This document shows, one piece after another, positions 1-6,906 of a stretch of 6,990 nucleotides of DNA (its first letter is position 1; each line of letters begins with the position of its first letter). The notes below the pieces were generated by a model. It had not been told where the DNA came from and searched no databases. It was given only the letters and a program-made list of their open reading frames with translations. The stretch is taken from NCBI GenBank assembly GCA_046732855.1, contig JBKPNX010000001.1, positions 1 through 6,990 on the forward strand, written 5' to 3'. A program made the translations under genes and the position numbers. The stretch comes from JBKPNX01 sp046732855. Its GTDB lineage: Bacteria; Pseudomonadota; Alphaproteobacteria; Geminicoccales; Geminicoccaceae.

Positions 1-1
1 G

Positions 2-1852
2 GTCGAGCGTGTGGTCAGGACCAAGGCGCTGCCGGACGAGGTCGCGGCGCAGATCGTGGCCAAGACCGACGGCGTGCCGCTGTTCGTCGAGGAACTGACC
101 AAAGCTGTGCTCGAATCGGGTCTCCTCACCGACGTCGGCGGCCACTACGAACTTGCCGGCCCACTGGTGCCGCTCGCGATTCCAGCCACGCTCCAGGACT
201 CTCTCATGGCGCGGCTCGACCGGCTCGCCCCGGTCAGAGAGGTGGCGCAGGTCGGCGCGGTGATCGGACGCGAGTTCGCGCACGAACTGGTCGCTGCCGT
301 CTCACCCCTGCCCGAGGACCACTTGGCCGCAGCCCTCGACCAGCTTGTCGCCTCGGAGCTGGTGTTCCGACGCGGCACACCGCCCGAAGCCACCTACACC
401 TTCAAGCACGCGCTGGTCCAGGACGCAGCGTACCAGTCCCTGCTCAAATCGAAGCGCCAGCAGCTCCATGCTAAGATCGGTAGTGCGCTGGAGGAGCGGT
501 TTCCCAAGACGGTCGGCACTGCGCCTGAGCTGCTAGCCCAACATTTCACGCATGCCTGCCAGCCGGAGCGCGCGATCGCGTACTGGCGAGCGGCGGCGCA
601 ACGCGCGAGTGAGAGATCTGCCCACCAAGAAGCGATCGCCCACCTGGGCAAAGGCGTCGAGCTGCTGCGAGAACTGCCGGAGACCCAAAAGCGCAATCGG
701 CTCGAACTGCCGTTTCAGATCAGCCTTGGCTCGGCGTCCATCGTGATCGGCGGCTTCGCCGCCGCGCCGGCCGAGGAGGCCTACACGCGGGCCCGAGAGC
801 TAGCGCGCGGACTGGATGAGCAGGCGGAGCTGTTCACGGCCACCTGGGGCCTCTGGATGGTCAACCAGCATCGTCTGCGGGTAGATGAAGGGCGAGCATT
901 GGCTAACGAGCTGTTAGCCGTGGCCGAACCCGGCGCCGATTCGGGTCGACGACTCCAGGCTCACCACGCCGCTTGGACGACGTTGCCCTGCGTCCCCGAG
1001 CTCGCCGCTTGCCGCCAGCATGCAGAACGAGGCCTCGCCCTCTACGATCCGGTTCGGCACGTCGCGCATAAGTTCCAATACGGAGGCCATGATCCCGGCG
1101 TCTGCGGCTTGGTTCATCGCGCCTTCGTCGGATGGCTGCTCGGCTGTCCGGACGAGGCAGTCGGTCACGCGCGTGAAGCCGTGAGCCTGGCTCGCAACTT
1201 AGAGCACGGCCCCAGTTTGGCGATCGCGCTCAACTTCAGCTCAGACGTCTATCGGTTCCGCGGAGAGGTGGCGGCAGCCCGAGAACTGTCGGACGAACTG
1301 ATCCGGTTGTGTGTCGAGCAAGGGATTTTTCCGCAGCATGTGGCGTGGGGCCGGATTGGCCAGGGCTGGGCATTGGCGCGGACCGGCGATGTTGAGGCGG
1401 GACTCGTTGCGATGCGTGAGGGACTCCGAGGGATCGAGGAGACCAATGTGCGGCGCCTGCGCGCCTACAACATGGCGGTGTTCGCGGAAGCCTGCATCCA
1501 GGCAGGTCGTTTCGACGAGGCCCGACGGGCATTGACCGATGCACTCCACAGCCCCGAACGCTGGTGGGAACCAGAGGTTCACCGCCTGCGTGGGACGTTA
1601 GCTCTCGCAATGCGGGCCAGCGCGAGCCAGGAGGCCGAGCAGAATTTCCACCGAGCGCTCACGCTCGCTCGCGCCCATCAGTCGCGCTCGCTGGAACTCC
1701 GAGCTGCGACCAGCGTCGCACGGCTGTGGGCGGAGCAGGGCGAGCGGCAGAAGGCTCGCGACCTGCTCGCGTGGGTCTACCGCTGGTTCACGGAGGGCTT
1801 CGATACCGCCGACCTGAAGGACGCCAAGGCGCTGCTCGACGAGCTGGCCTAA
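2..1852 (+). CDS. STAND ATPase/TPR signalling protein, probable cyclase paralogue, 5' partial
   Basis: The frame is open from base 2 and ends at TAA 1850-1852. The GTG at 11 is internal, not a true start: sequence before it stays in frame, and alignment with the complete paralogue at 2538-5906 puts this protein's motif GVPLFVEELTK at the equivalent of residue 527. About 500 N-terminal residues are therefore outside the window. What is visible is the end of a STAND/AAA-like ATPase module (GVPLFVEELTK, then the helical segment LAIPATLQDSLMARLDRL and GAVIGREF), the segment FKHALVQDAAYQSLL, and about 400 residues of alanine- and leucine-rich helical repeats of TPR type. It ends WFTEGFDTADLKDAKALL, nearly identical to the paralogue. 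By family the missing part should hold a P-loop and probably a cyclase domain, but this is inference. Likely a cytoplasmic signal-sensing protein; no membrane segments are seen. The central TPR part differs strongly from the paralogue, suggesting a different input. Confidence 0.93.
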   Translation, partial: VERVVRTKALPDEVAAQIVAKTDGVPLFVEELTKAVLESGLLTDVGGHYELAGPLVPLAIPATLQDSLMARLDRLAPVREVAQVGAVIGREFAHELVAAVSPLPEDHLAAALDQLVASELVFRRGTPPEATYTFKHALVQDAAYQSLLKSKRQQLHAKIGSALEERFPKTVGTAPELLAQHFTHACQPERAIAYWRAAAQRASERSAHQEAIAHLGKGVELLRELPETQKRNRLELPFQISLGSASIVIGGFAAAPAEEAYTRARELARGLDEQAELFTATWGLWMVNQHRLRVDEGRALANELLAVAEPGADSGRRLQAHHAAWTTLPCVPELAACRQHAERGLALYDPVRHVAHKFQYGGHDPGVCGLVHRAFVGWLLGCPDEAVGHAREAVSLARNLEHGPSLAIALNFSSDVYRFRGEVAAARELSDELIRLCVEQGIFPQHVAWGRIGQGWALARTGDVEAGLVAMREGLRGIEETNVRRLRAYNMAVFAEACIQAGRFDEARRALTDALHSPERWWEPEVHRLRGTLALAMRASASQEAEQNFHRALTLARAHQSRSLELRAATSVARLWAEQGERQKARDLLAWVYRWFTEGFDTADLKDAKALLDELA

Positions 1853-1879
1853 AAGCGCGAGTCAACAATTCATGGGTGG

Positions 1880-2188
1880 CAAACTTGTGGATAAGGGATG
1901 CTACTGTGTTTCGAGCTTGTATCTCGGCCAGCCAAGAGGAATTGCAAACTCGGGGTCTGTCAGCGAGCGCCTAAACCACTGATCCGTCTGTCAATAGTGA
2001 AGTGGGTACCGAATGGGCAAAGTGAACGGCCGCAGAGAAAGGTGGCTGTCAGAGAGCAATTTCAGGCCTGCGCACGCATTTGGAGGTGAACAGCAAACCA
2101 CAAAAAACGGCGGGATTCCTGGGCTATTCAGGGCCGATCAGCAGACGGAGAGACTGTTCGCATGGGCAATTTAGGCGGACGGGGAGGA
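1880..2188 (+). repeat. Intergenic repeat, copy A (intron-free copy)
   Basis: This stretch is repeated at about 5958-6267, offset by 4078-4079 bases, also just downstream of a cyclase-type gene. Conservation comes in blocks. Bases 1909-1948 match 5987-6026 with 2 differences in 40. Bases 1996-2041 match 6075-6120 with 5 differences in 46. Bases 2103-2169 match 6182-6248 with 6 differences in 67. The spacers between blocks are more diverged. The last 28 bases (2161-2188) align without gaps to 6240-6267, with 5 differences. Small conserved stems are possible: CCTG with CAGG around the core, and CGGA with TTCG/TCCG at the end. The copies differ mostly at positions that would change amino acids in either strand's open frame, and copy A has stops and a frameshift, so the repeat looks non-coding. 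It may be a transcribed RNA, a remnant mobile element, or simply part of a duplicated gene block. Confidence 0.85.
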
Positions 2189-2218
2189 TTCGAACTTTCG
2201 GTACCTGATGCACCCAAA
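2174..2218 (-). pseudogene. Degenerate tRNA-Pro(UGG)-like 3' half
   Basis: Read on the minus strand, this looks like the 3' half of a tRNA. It has an anticodon loop TTTGGGT at 2218-2212 (anticodon TGG, U33 and G37 in place), then GCATC, a variable region starting AGGT, the T-loop TTCGAAT at 2194-2188 followed by CCTCC, an acceptor-like CCGTCCG at 2182-2176, and then CCTA where ACCA would be expected. Two of five T-stem pairs are broken (GAAAG against CCTCC), the variable region is about 2 bases too long, and nothing upstream pairs as a 5' anticodon stem or acceptor strand. A functional tRNA is therefore excluded. It may be a decayed tRNA gene or an integration-site fragment; chance resemblance cannot be ruled out. 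Confidence 0.4.
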
Positions 2219-2306
2219 ATTCGATGCGAGCAGCAGGGCGGCTGGAGTATCGGTAAGCGAGGATTGTCGCCAACCAATTGATATTGCACGTTTTTGCTTG
2301 CGTTCT

Positions 2307-2321
2307 TCTCGGTACGCGAGA
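2307..2321. promoter_or_regulatory. Palindrome 1 upstream of the cyclase gene
   Basis: TCTCG at 2307-2311 pairs with CGAGA at 2317-2321 around a 5-base spacer. A closely similar but stronger palindrome lies 77 bases downstream, with the same TCTCGG...CGAGAG arms. It could be an operator half of a pair or an RNA hairpin in the leader. No regulator is identified. Confidence 0.25.
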
Positions 2322-2383
2322 GGGATTCGAAATGCCTCTGTAGGGGGGCCTCAGACGGCGTGGAGAGGATTTGGCGGGGGTTC

Positions 2384-2401
2384 CTCTCGGGTGCCCGAGA
2401 G
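2384..2401. promoter_or_regulatory. Strong palindrome 2 / leader hairpin upstream of the cyclase gene
   Basis: CTCTCGG at 2384-2390 pairs perfectly with CCGAGAG at 2395-2401 around GTGC, giving 7 base pairs and a tetraloop (or 8 pairs if the loop closes further). It lies 136 bases before the ATG of the next gene. No T-tract follows, so it is not a standard Rho-independent terminator. Its arms repeat those of the palindrome at 2307-2321, which argues for a bound site or a shared RNA element. This is inference. Confidence 0.35.
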
Positions 2402-2537
2402 TGATCTGCGAAACGTCATCCCCACTGAAAACGCTCTGAGACTCTCGGCTCGATGGCCTGGTCAACTCCCGATGTTGCCGATAGGCGCTCTGTGCTAGTT
2501 TGCGCGGCACGAGGGGCAAACGCGGCCGAGGCACGGC

Positions 2538-5500
2538 ATGCTTGACGTCGCGAGGTGGCTCGCCGAGCAGGGGCTTGAGCAGTACGCGGAGGCGTTTGCC
2601 GAGAACGCCATCGACGGGGAGGTTCTGGGAACGCTAAGCGAGGACGATCTCAAGGTGCTCGGGGTTACAGCGCTTGGCCACCGAAAGAAACTCCTCGCCG
2701 CGATCGCGCTGCTTAGCCAACAGCCGATATCCAATCGACTGGCCGACGATAGCAAGACGCGAACGGTCGAGCCGTCGGGTGTGGCGGAGCGCCGGCAGCT
2801 GACCGTGATGTTCGTCGACTTGGTGGGTTCGACTGAACTGGCGGCCAAGCTGGATCCCGAGGACCTCGGCGACGTCATGCGGAGCTATCGGAGCTGCTGC
2901 ACCGAAGTGATCACACGCTGGGGCGGCCACGTCGCCAAATACATGGGCGACGGCATACTTGCCTATTTCGGCTACCCGAAAGCGCATGAGGACGAGGCCG
3001 AGCGCGCGGTCCGGTCCGGGCTCGCGGTAGTGAAGGCAGTGGGCGAGCTGACCACGCCCGGCGCGGCACGGCTCGCCGCACGGGTCGGCATTGCCACGGG
3101 CGCGGTGGTCGTTGGCGAACTCATCGGGGAGGGAGCGGCACAGGAAGAGGCCGTGGTCGGCGAGACGCCGAACCTCGCCGCCCGTCTTCAGGACTTGGCT
3201 GAGCCAGGCACCGTGGTAATTGGGCAAGGTACGCAGCGTCTGGTCGCCAGTTTGTTTAATCTGACCGACTTGGGCAGTCTTGAACTCAGAGGCTTCGGCG
3301 GGAAGGTTGAGGGTTGGCAGGTACAAGGCGAGACCGGGGCGGAAAGTCGGTTCGCGGCCCGTAGCGCGACCGGCCTCACCCCGTTCGTTGGGCGCCAGCA
3401 CGAACTCGGCATGTTGCTCGACCGCTTCGAGCAAGCGAGGGAGAGGGAAGGCCAGGTAGTTCTGCTGTCCGGCGAGCCAGGGATAGGCAAGTCACGTCTT
3501 GCACACGCCCTGACCGAGCACTTGACCGGCGCCCCGCACACGCGACTTCGGTACTACTGCTCGCCGCACCACGTGAACAGCGCGCTGCATCCAGTCATCG
3601 AGCAGCTCGAACGCGCGGCAGCCTTCGAGCACGACGACCCGCCCGAGCGCAAGCTCGACAGGCTGGAGGCGCTGCTCAGCCAAGGCACCAATGACCCCGC
3701 CGCGATGGCGCCCCTGTTCGCGGCGCTGCTCTCGATCCCGCTGGGGAGGCGTTATACGCCGCTCGATCTGCCGGCCCAGCGGCAGCGCGAGCTGACCATG
3801 GGGGCGCTGCTGGAGCTGCTGAGCGGCCTTGCCGCGCGGCAACCGGTGCTGATGGTGCTCGAGGACGGCCAGTGGCTCGATCCGACCACGACCGAACTGT
3901 TCGAGCGGATGATCGAGCGGCTCCGGACGCTGTCCGTGCTGCTGCTGGTCACGTTTCGCCCGGAGTTCGCGCCGCCCTGGACCAGCTATCCGCAGATGAC
4001 ATCGCTGACGCTCAACCGTCTGGGGCGGCGGCACAGCACTGAGATGATCGCCGCCGTGGCGGGCGGCAAGCCGTTTCCCGAGGAAATACTCGCCCAGATC
4101 TGGGCAAAGACCGAGGGCGTGCCGCTGTTCGTTGAGGAGCTGACCAAGACCGTGTTGGAATCCGGGCTGCTCGATGACAGGGGGGACCGCTATGAGCTGA
4201 CCGGGCGGCTGCCGCCACTCGCGATCCCGGCGACTTTGCAGGATTCCCTGATGGCGCGCCTCGACCGGCTCGCGCCGGTCAAGGAGGTCGCGCAGTTTGG
4301 CGCGGTAATCGGCCGCGAGTTCTCTTACGGGCTCCTAGCCGCTCTGTCGCCACTGGACGAGAGGGCGCTGCAGGAAGCGCTCTCGCAACTGGTCGGCTCC
4401 GAGCTGGTGTTCCGCCGCGGCACGATCCCGGACGCCACCTACAGCTTCAAGCATGCCTTCGTCCAGGACGCAGCCTACGGCAGCCTGCTCAAGAGCAGGC
4501 GCCAACAGCTGCACGGCCGCATCGCCGCAGTGTTGCGCGAACGGTTCCCGGAGGCAGTCGAGGCCAACCCCGAGCTAATGGCGCGGCATTGCGCGGAGGC
4601 TGGACTTGCGAAGGAGGCGATCCAGCACTTGACGAAGGCTGGGCGTCAGGCGCTTGAGCGATCAGCCAATGCTGAGGCCGTCGGGCATCTCAGCAAGGGA
4701 TTAAGCTTGCTCGAGACCCTGCCCGCAGAGCCAGAACGGGACACCGCGGAGCTGGATCTTTTGGTCGCGCTCGGTCCGCCCCTGATCGCCACGAAGGGCT
4801 TCACCGATCAGGAGGTCGAGAAGATCTATCTCCGAGCGCGGGCATTGTGTCAGGAACTCGGGAACGCGACGCAGCTCGTCCCGGTGCTCGTCGGGCTGGC
4901 GAACATTCATCTGCTGCGCGCCGACCTTCGGCAGGCACGCGAGTTGGGTGAGGAGTGTCTGGCGCTGGCACAGCGGCACGACGACCCAGGTGTCCGAATG
5001 GCGGCCCATCGGATGCTCGGGTCGACGTTGCATTTCCTTGGCGAATTCCCCCAGGCGCGGGCGCACCTCGAGCAGGCGAACGCCCCCCGCGAAGGCTACC
5101 AGCGCCGCTTCGACGCCTCCCTCTATCTGATCTCCGGTTCCAGGGTGTACTGCCGATCGATTTTTGCCCGGGTGCTCTGGGCGCTCGGCTACCCCGAGCA
5201 GGCATTGAGCTCGAGCGACGAGGCGCTCCGCTTGGCCGAGGAGACCTCCCACAGCCACACCCTGGCACAAGCACTGAGCCTCGCCGCTGCATTCCACCTC
5301 GATCGCCGGGATGTGCAGCGGACGGAGTGTCTGGCCCGCGAGGCGGTCACGCTCGCCACCGAGCACGACTTTCCACATTGGCAGGCAACGGGGCGCCTAT
5401 GGTTGGGTTGGGCGCTCGTTCAACGGCGGGACATCGAGAAGGGAGTGACGCAGATTCAAGAAAGCTTGGCGCAGTTCCGTGCCAGGGGCGATGTCCAGAC

Positions 5501-5906
5501 GATTCCCCATGCTCTCACTGTTCTGGCCCAGGTCTACGGCCAGGTCGGAGACCCGCAAAAGGGCCTGGAGGCACTGACCGAGGCCCTCGTCGTGCTGGAG
5601 AGGACAAATGAGCGCCGCCGGGAGGCAGAGGTGCACCGGCTGCGGGGAGAGCTGTTGTTGTCACTGTCAGGGCCGCACAGGGGCGATGCCGAGGCCTGCT
5701 TTGAGCGGGCGCTCACGATTGCCCGCGAGCAGAGCGCCAGGATGTGGGAGCTGCGCGCGGCGGCCAGCCTCGCCCGGCTATGGCGCGATCAGGACCGGCA
5801 ATCGGAGGCGCGCGACCTGCTCGCCCCGGTCTACGACTGGTTCACCGAGGGCTTCGAAACCGCCGACCTAAAGGACACCAAGGCGCTGCTCCGCGAGCTG
5901 GCATGA
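2538..5906 (+). CDS. SAM domain - class III nucleotide cyclase - STAND ATPase - TPR signalling protein
   Basis: This is a complete 1122-residue cytoplasmic protein. Residues 1-60 form a sterile alpha motif domain (WLAEQGLEQYAEAF, LGVTALGHRKKLL). Residues about 85-265 are a class III nucleotidyl cyclase homology domain: metal-binding Asp94 (FVDLVGST) and Asp138 (KYMGDG), Lys134, and transition-state Asn212 and Arg216 (GETPNLAARLQ). The position that often carries a base-selecting Asp or Thr is Ala205, so ATP versus GTP preference is open. Residues about 280-560 are a STAND/AAA-like ATPase with Walker A GEPGIGKS (312-319) and a Walker B region VLMVLEDGQWLD (437-448). Residues about 680-1110 are helical TPR-like repeats. 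The likely role is making a cyclic nucleotide in response to a signal read by the TPR/ATPase part. ATG 2538 is favoured because the SAM domain begins at once and a weak GAGG ribosome site lies 6 bases before it. It follows its paralogue (2-1852) on the same strand, 685 bases apart, so an operon is unlikely. Confidence 0.95.
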   Translation: MLDVARWLAEQGLEQYAEAFAENAIDGEVLGTLSEDDLKVLGVTALGHRKKLLAAIALLSQQPISNRLADDSKTRTVEPSGVAERRQLTVMFVDLVGSTELAAKLDPEDLGDVMRSYRSCCTEVITRWGGHVAKYMGDGILAYFGYPKAHEDEAERAVRSGLAVVKAVGELTTPGAARLAARVGIATGAVVVGELIGEGAAQEEAVVGETPNLAARLQDLAEPGTVVIGQGTQRLVASLFNLTDLGSLELRGFGGKVEGWQVQGETGAESRFAARSATGLTPFVGRQHELGMLLDRFEQAREREGQVVLLSGEPGIGKSRLAHALTEHLTGAPHTRLRYYCSPHHVNSALHPVIEQLERAAAFEHDDPPERKLDRLEALLSQGTNDPAAMAPLFAALLSIPLGRRYTPLDLPAQRQRELTMGALLELLSGLAARQPVLMVLEDGQWLDPTTTELFERMIERLRTLSVLLLVTFRPEFAPPWTSYPQMTSLTLNRLGRRHSTEMIAAVAGGKPFPEEILAQIWAKTEGVPLFVEELTKTVLESGLLDDRGDRYELTGRLPPLAIPATLQDSLMARLDRLAPVKEVAQFGAVIGREFSYGLLAALSPLDERALQEALSQLVGSELVFRRGTIPDATYSFKHAFVQDAAYGSLLKSRRQQLHGRIAAVLRERFPEAVEANPELMARHCAEAGLAKEAIQHLTKAGRQALERSANAEAVGHLSKGLSLLETLPAEPERDTAELDLLVALGPPLIATKGFTDQEVEKIYLRARALCQELGNATQLVPVLVGLANIHLLRADLRQARELGEECLALAQRHDDPGVRMAAHRMLGSTLHFLGEFPQARAHLEQANAPREGYQRRFDASLYLISGSRVYCRSIFARVLWALGYPEQALSSSDEALRLAEETSHSHTLAQALSLAAAFHLDRRDVQRTECLAREAVTLATEHDFPHWQATGRLWLGWALVQRRDIEKGVTQIQESLAQFRARGDVQTIPHALTVLAQVYGQVGDPQKGLEALTEALVVLERTNERRREAEVHRLRGELLLSLSGPHRGDAEACFERALTIAREQSARMWELRAAASLARLWRDQDRQSEARDLLAPVYDWFTEGFETADLKDTKALLRELA

Positions 5907-5907
5907 G

Positions 5908-5921
5908 CGGAGCACGCTCCG
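5908..5921 (+). terminator. Possible weak terminator hairpin after the cyclase gene
   Basis: CGGAG at 5908-5912 pairs with CTCCG at 5917-5921 around CACG, starting just after the TGA stop. No T-tract follows, so intrinsic termination is doubtful. The paralogous gene at 2-1852 has no equivalent hairpin, which accounts for much of the 24-base difference in spacing between stop codon and repeat. Confidence 0.25.
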
Positions 5922-5957
5922 GCGCTTAGTCCTGTTGAGAGCGGAGGCCGCTTGCGA

Positions 5958-6267
5958 TCAACTTGGTGAAAAGTGGCAGTTATTGGTTTCGAGCCTGTAT
6001 CTCGGCCAGCCAAGAGGAATTACAAAACTTGGCGTGGGTCAGCGATAGGCTAAGTTGTTGAACTATTTGGCAGAAGTGAAGTGGGTACCGAATGGCCGAG
6101 GTGAACAGCCGCGGAGAAAGCCGGGCGTCAGAGAGTGATTCCGAGCCTTTGGCGCCGGTCCAAGGTGCACAGCCATCCACGAAAAACGGCCGAGTTCCTG
6201 GGCTTTTCAGGACCGATCAGCAGACGGAGAGACTGTCCGCATGGGCAACGTTGGCGGAGGGAGAGGA
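5958..6267 (+). repeat. Intergenic repeat, copy B (interrupted by a group II intron)
   Basis: This is the second copy of the repeat at 1880-2188, with the same block pattern. The best-conserved parts are 5987-6026, 6075-6120 and 6182-6248. Similarity runs without gaps up to 6267 and stops there, where a group II intron 5' end begins. The continuation seen in copy A (TTCGAAC and the rest of the tRNA-like fragment) is absent and would be expected beyond the intron's 3' end, outside the window. Long open frames cross this copy on both strands, but they run on into structured intron RNA and are not judged to be genes. Confidence 0.85.
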
Positions 6268-6848
6268 GCGCGACCAGAAACATTCTCCACTTTCGAGCAC
6301 ACCCGAGCGGGGAATGTTGCAAGGGTCGGGATTTGAGTGCCGGCCGGGGCAGCCCGTCCGGACCCTATGGTGCTTAGGTGCCCCTACCCGGACATGCTGC
6401 GGGGTGACCCAAGGTGTGAAGCTCCGGGGACAACGTCGGCAGCTCTGCCAGCCTCGAGGCGGAGCGCGGCCAGGGGAGACGGGGAAGGCTGAACAAGTGA
6501 AGGCTCGCAGGGCTCGTCACTCCGAAGCGGCCAAAGAGGCTGACAGGCCGCAGCCAAAAGGCGACGTGGGACGGACCGTCGGACCTGTCTCTGCCGACGG
6601 CAGCACCCGGATGTCCCACCGGGCTATAGAGCCCAGCCTCCCCACGACGCATCTCGATCTCGATCAACTGGGTAAGCCCCACGGCCCCCGCCCGGCAAGG
6701 GCGGTATCCCGACCGCGAGGGAGGGGGACGGGCCAGGGGGTAGAGGATGCCGGAGAAAGCGAAGGCCGGCCCGTAATCGGCCGGATAGGGCGATGCCCGT
6801 CCCGAAAGGAGCTGACTTCCGGCGGGTGTCACCGAAAGCGATGCCCCT

Positions 6849-6906
6849 GCCCTGCCGTACCTGCCGGGACGTTAGACGGTGATCAGCACCGAACCGACGG
6901 CAGGGC
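6849..6906 (+). promoter_or_regulatory. Domain IVa-like stem-loop enclosing the RT start codon
   Basis: GCCCTGCCGT (6849-6858) and ACGGCAGGGC (6897-6906) form a perfect 10-pair stem. Inside it CGGTG (6877-6881) pairs with CACCG (6887-6891) around a 5-base loop, so the GTG start codon at 6879 lies in a helix. In known group II introns such as Ll.LtrB, subdomain IVa is the high-affinity maturase binding site and overlaps the ribosome site and start codon, allowing the protein to repress its own translation. The position and shape here fit that role; binding itself is inferred. Confidence 0.6.

Larger units (their letters stand above)
1853..2537. other. 685-base intergenic region with repeat, tRNA-like remnant and palindromes
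   Basis: No convincing gene lies between the two cyclase-type genes. Short reading frames on both strands do not agree with each other, are broken in the second copy of the repeat, and carry no recognisable domain. From left to right the region holds about 25 bases of unique sequence, repeat copy A, a tRNA-Pro-like 3' half on the minus strand, and about 300 bases of leader upstream of the next gene with two related hairpins. I found no clear sigma-70 promoter. The closest match is TTGCCG at 2475-2480 followed 15 bases later by TAGTTT, which is too weak to annotate. Confidence 0.75.

Noticed and set aside
2475..2501. Possible promoter TTGCCG / TAGTTT before the cyclase gene
   Set aside because: The spacer is 15 bases and the -10 box matches only three of six consensus positions; not enough to annotate.
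2124..2534. 136-residue minus-strand open frame upstream of the cyclase gene
   Set aside because: It reads through the antisense tRNA-like fragment and the palindromes. In the corresponding part of copy B only the repeat portion is shared, and codon-level constraint is lacking.
2634..3434. 266-residue minus-strand open frame inside the cyclase gene
   Set aside because: It is antisense to a well-supported SAM/cyclase coding region and has no recognisable motif; high GC content explains the open frame.
6182..6248. Possible conserved peptide (KNG..PGLFR.DQQTERL) in both repeat copies
   Set aside because: Of six base differences in the 67-base core, most change the amino acid in this frame, and copy A stops soon after. 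The opposite strand is equally open, so the conservation looks like DNA or RNA rather than protein.
6374..6832. 152-residue minus-strand open frame inside the intron
   Set aside because: It lies antisense to the intron RNA, where GC-rich stems keep frames open by chance; no domain or start context supports it.
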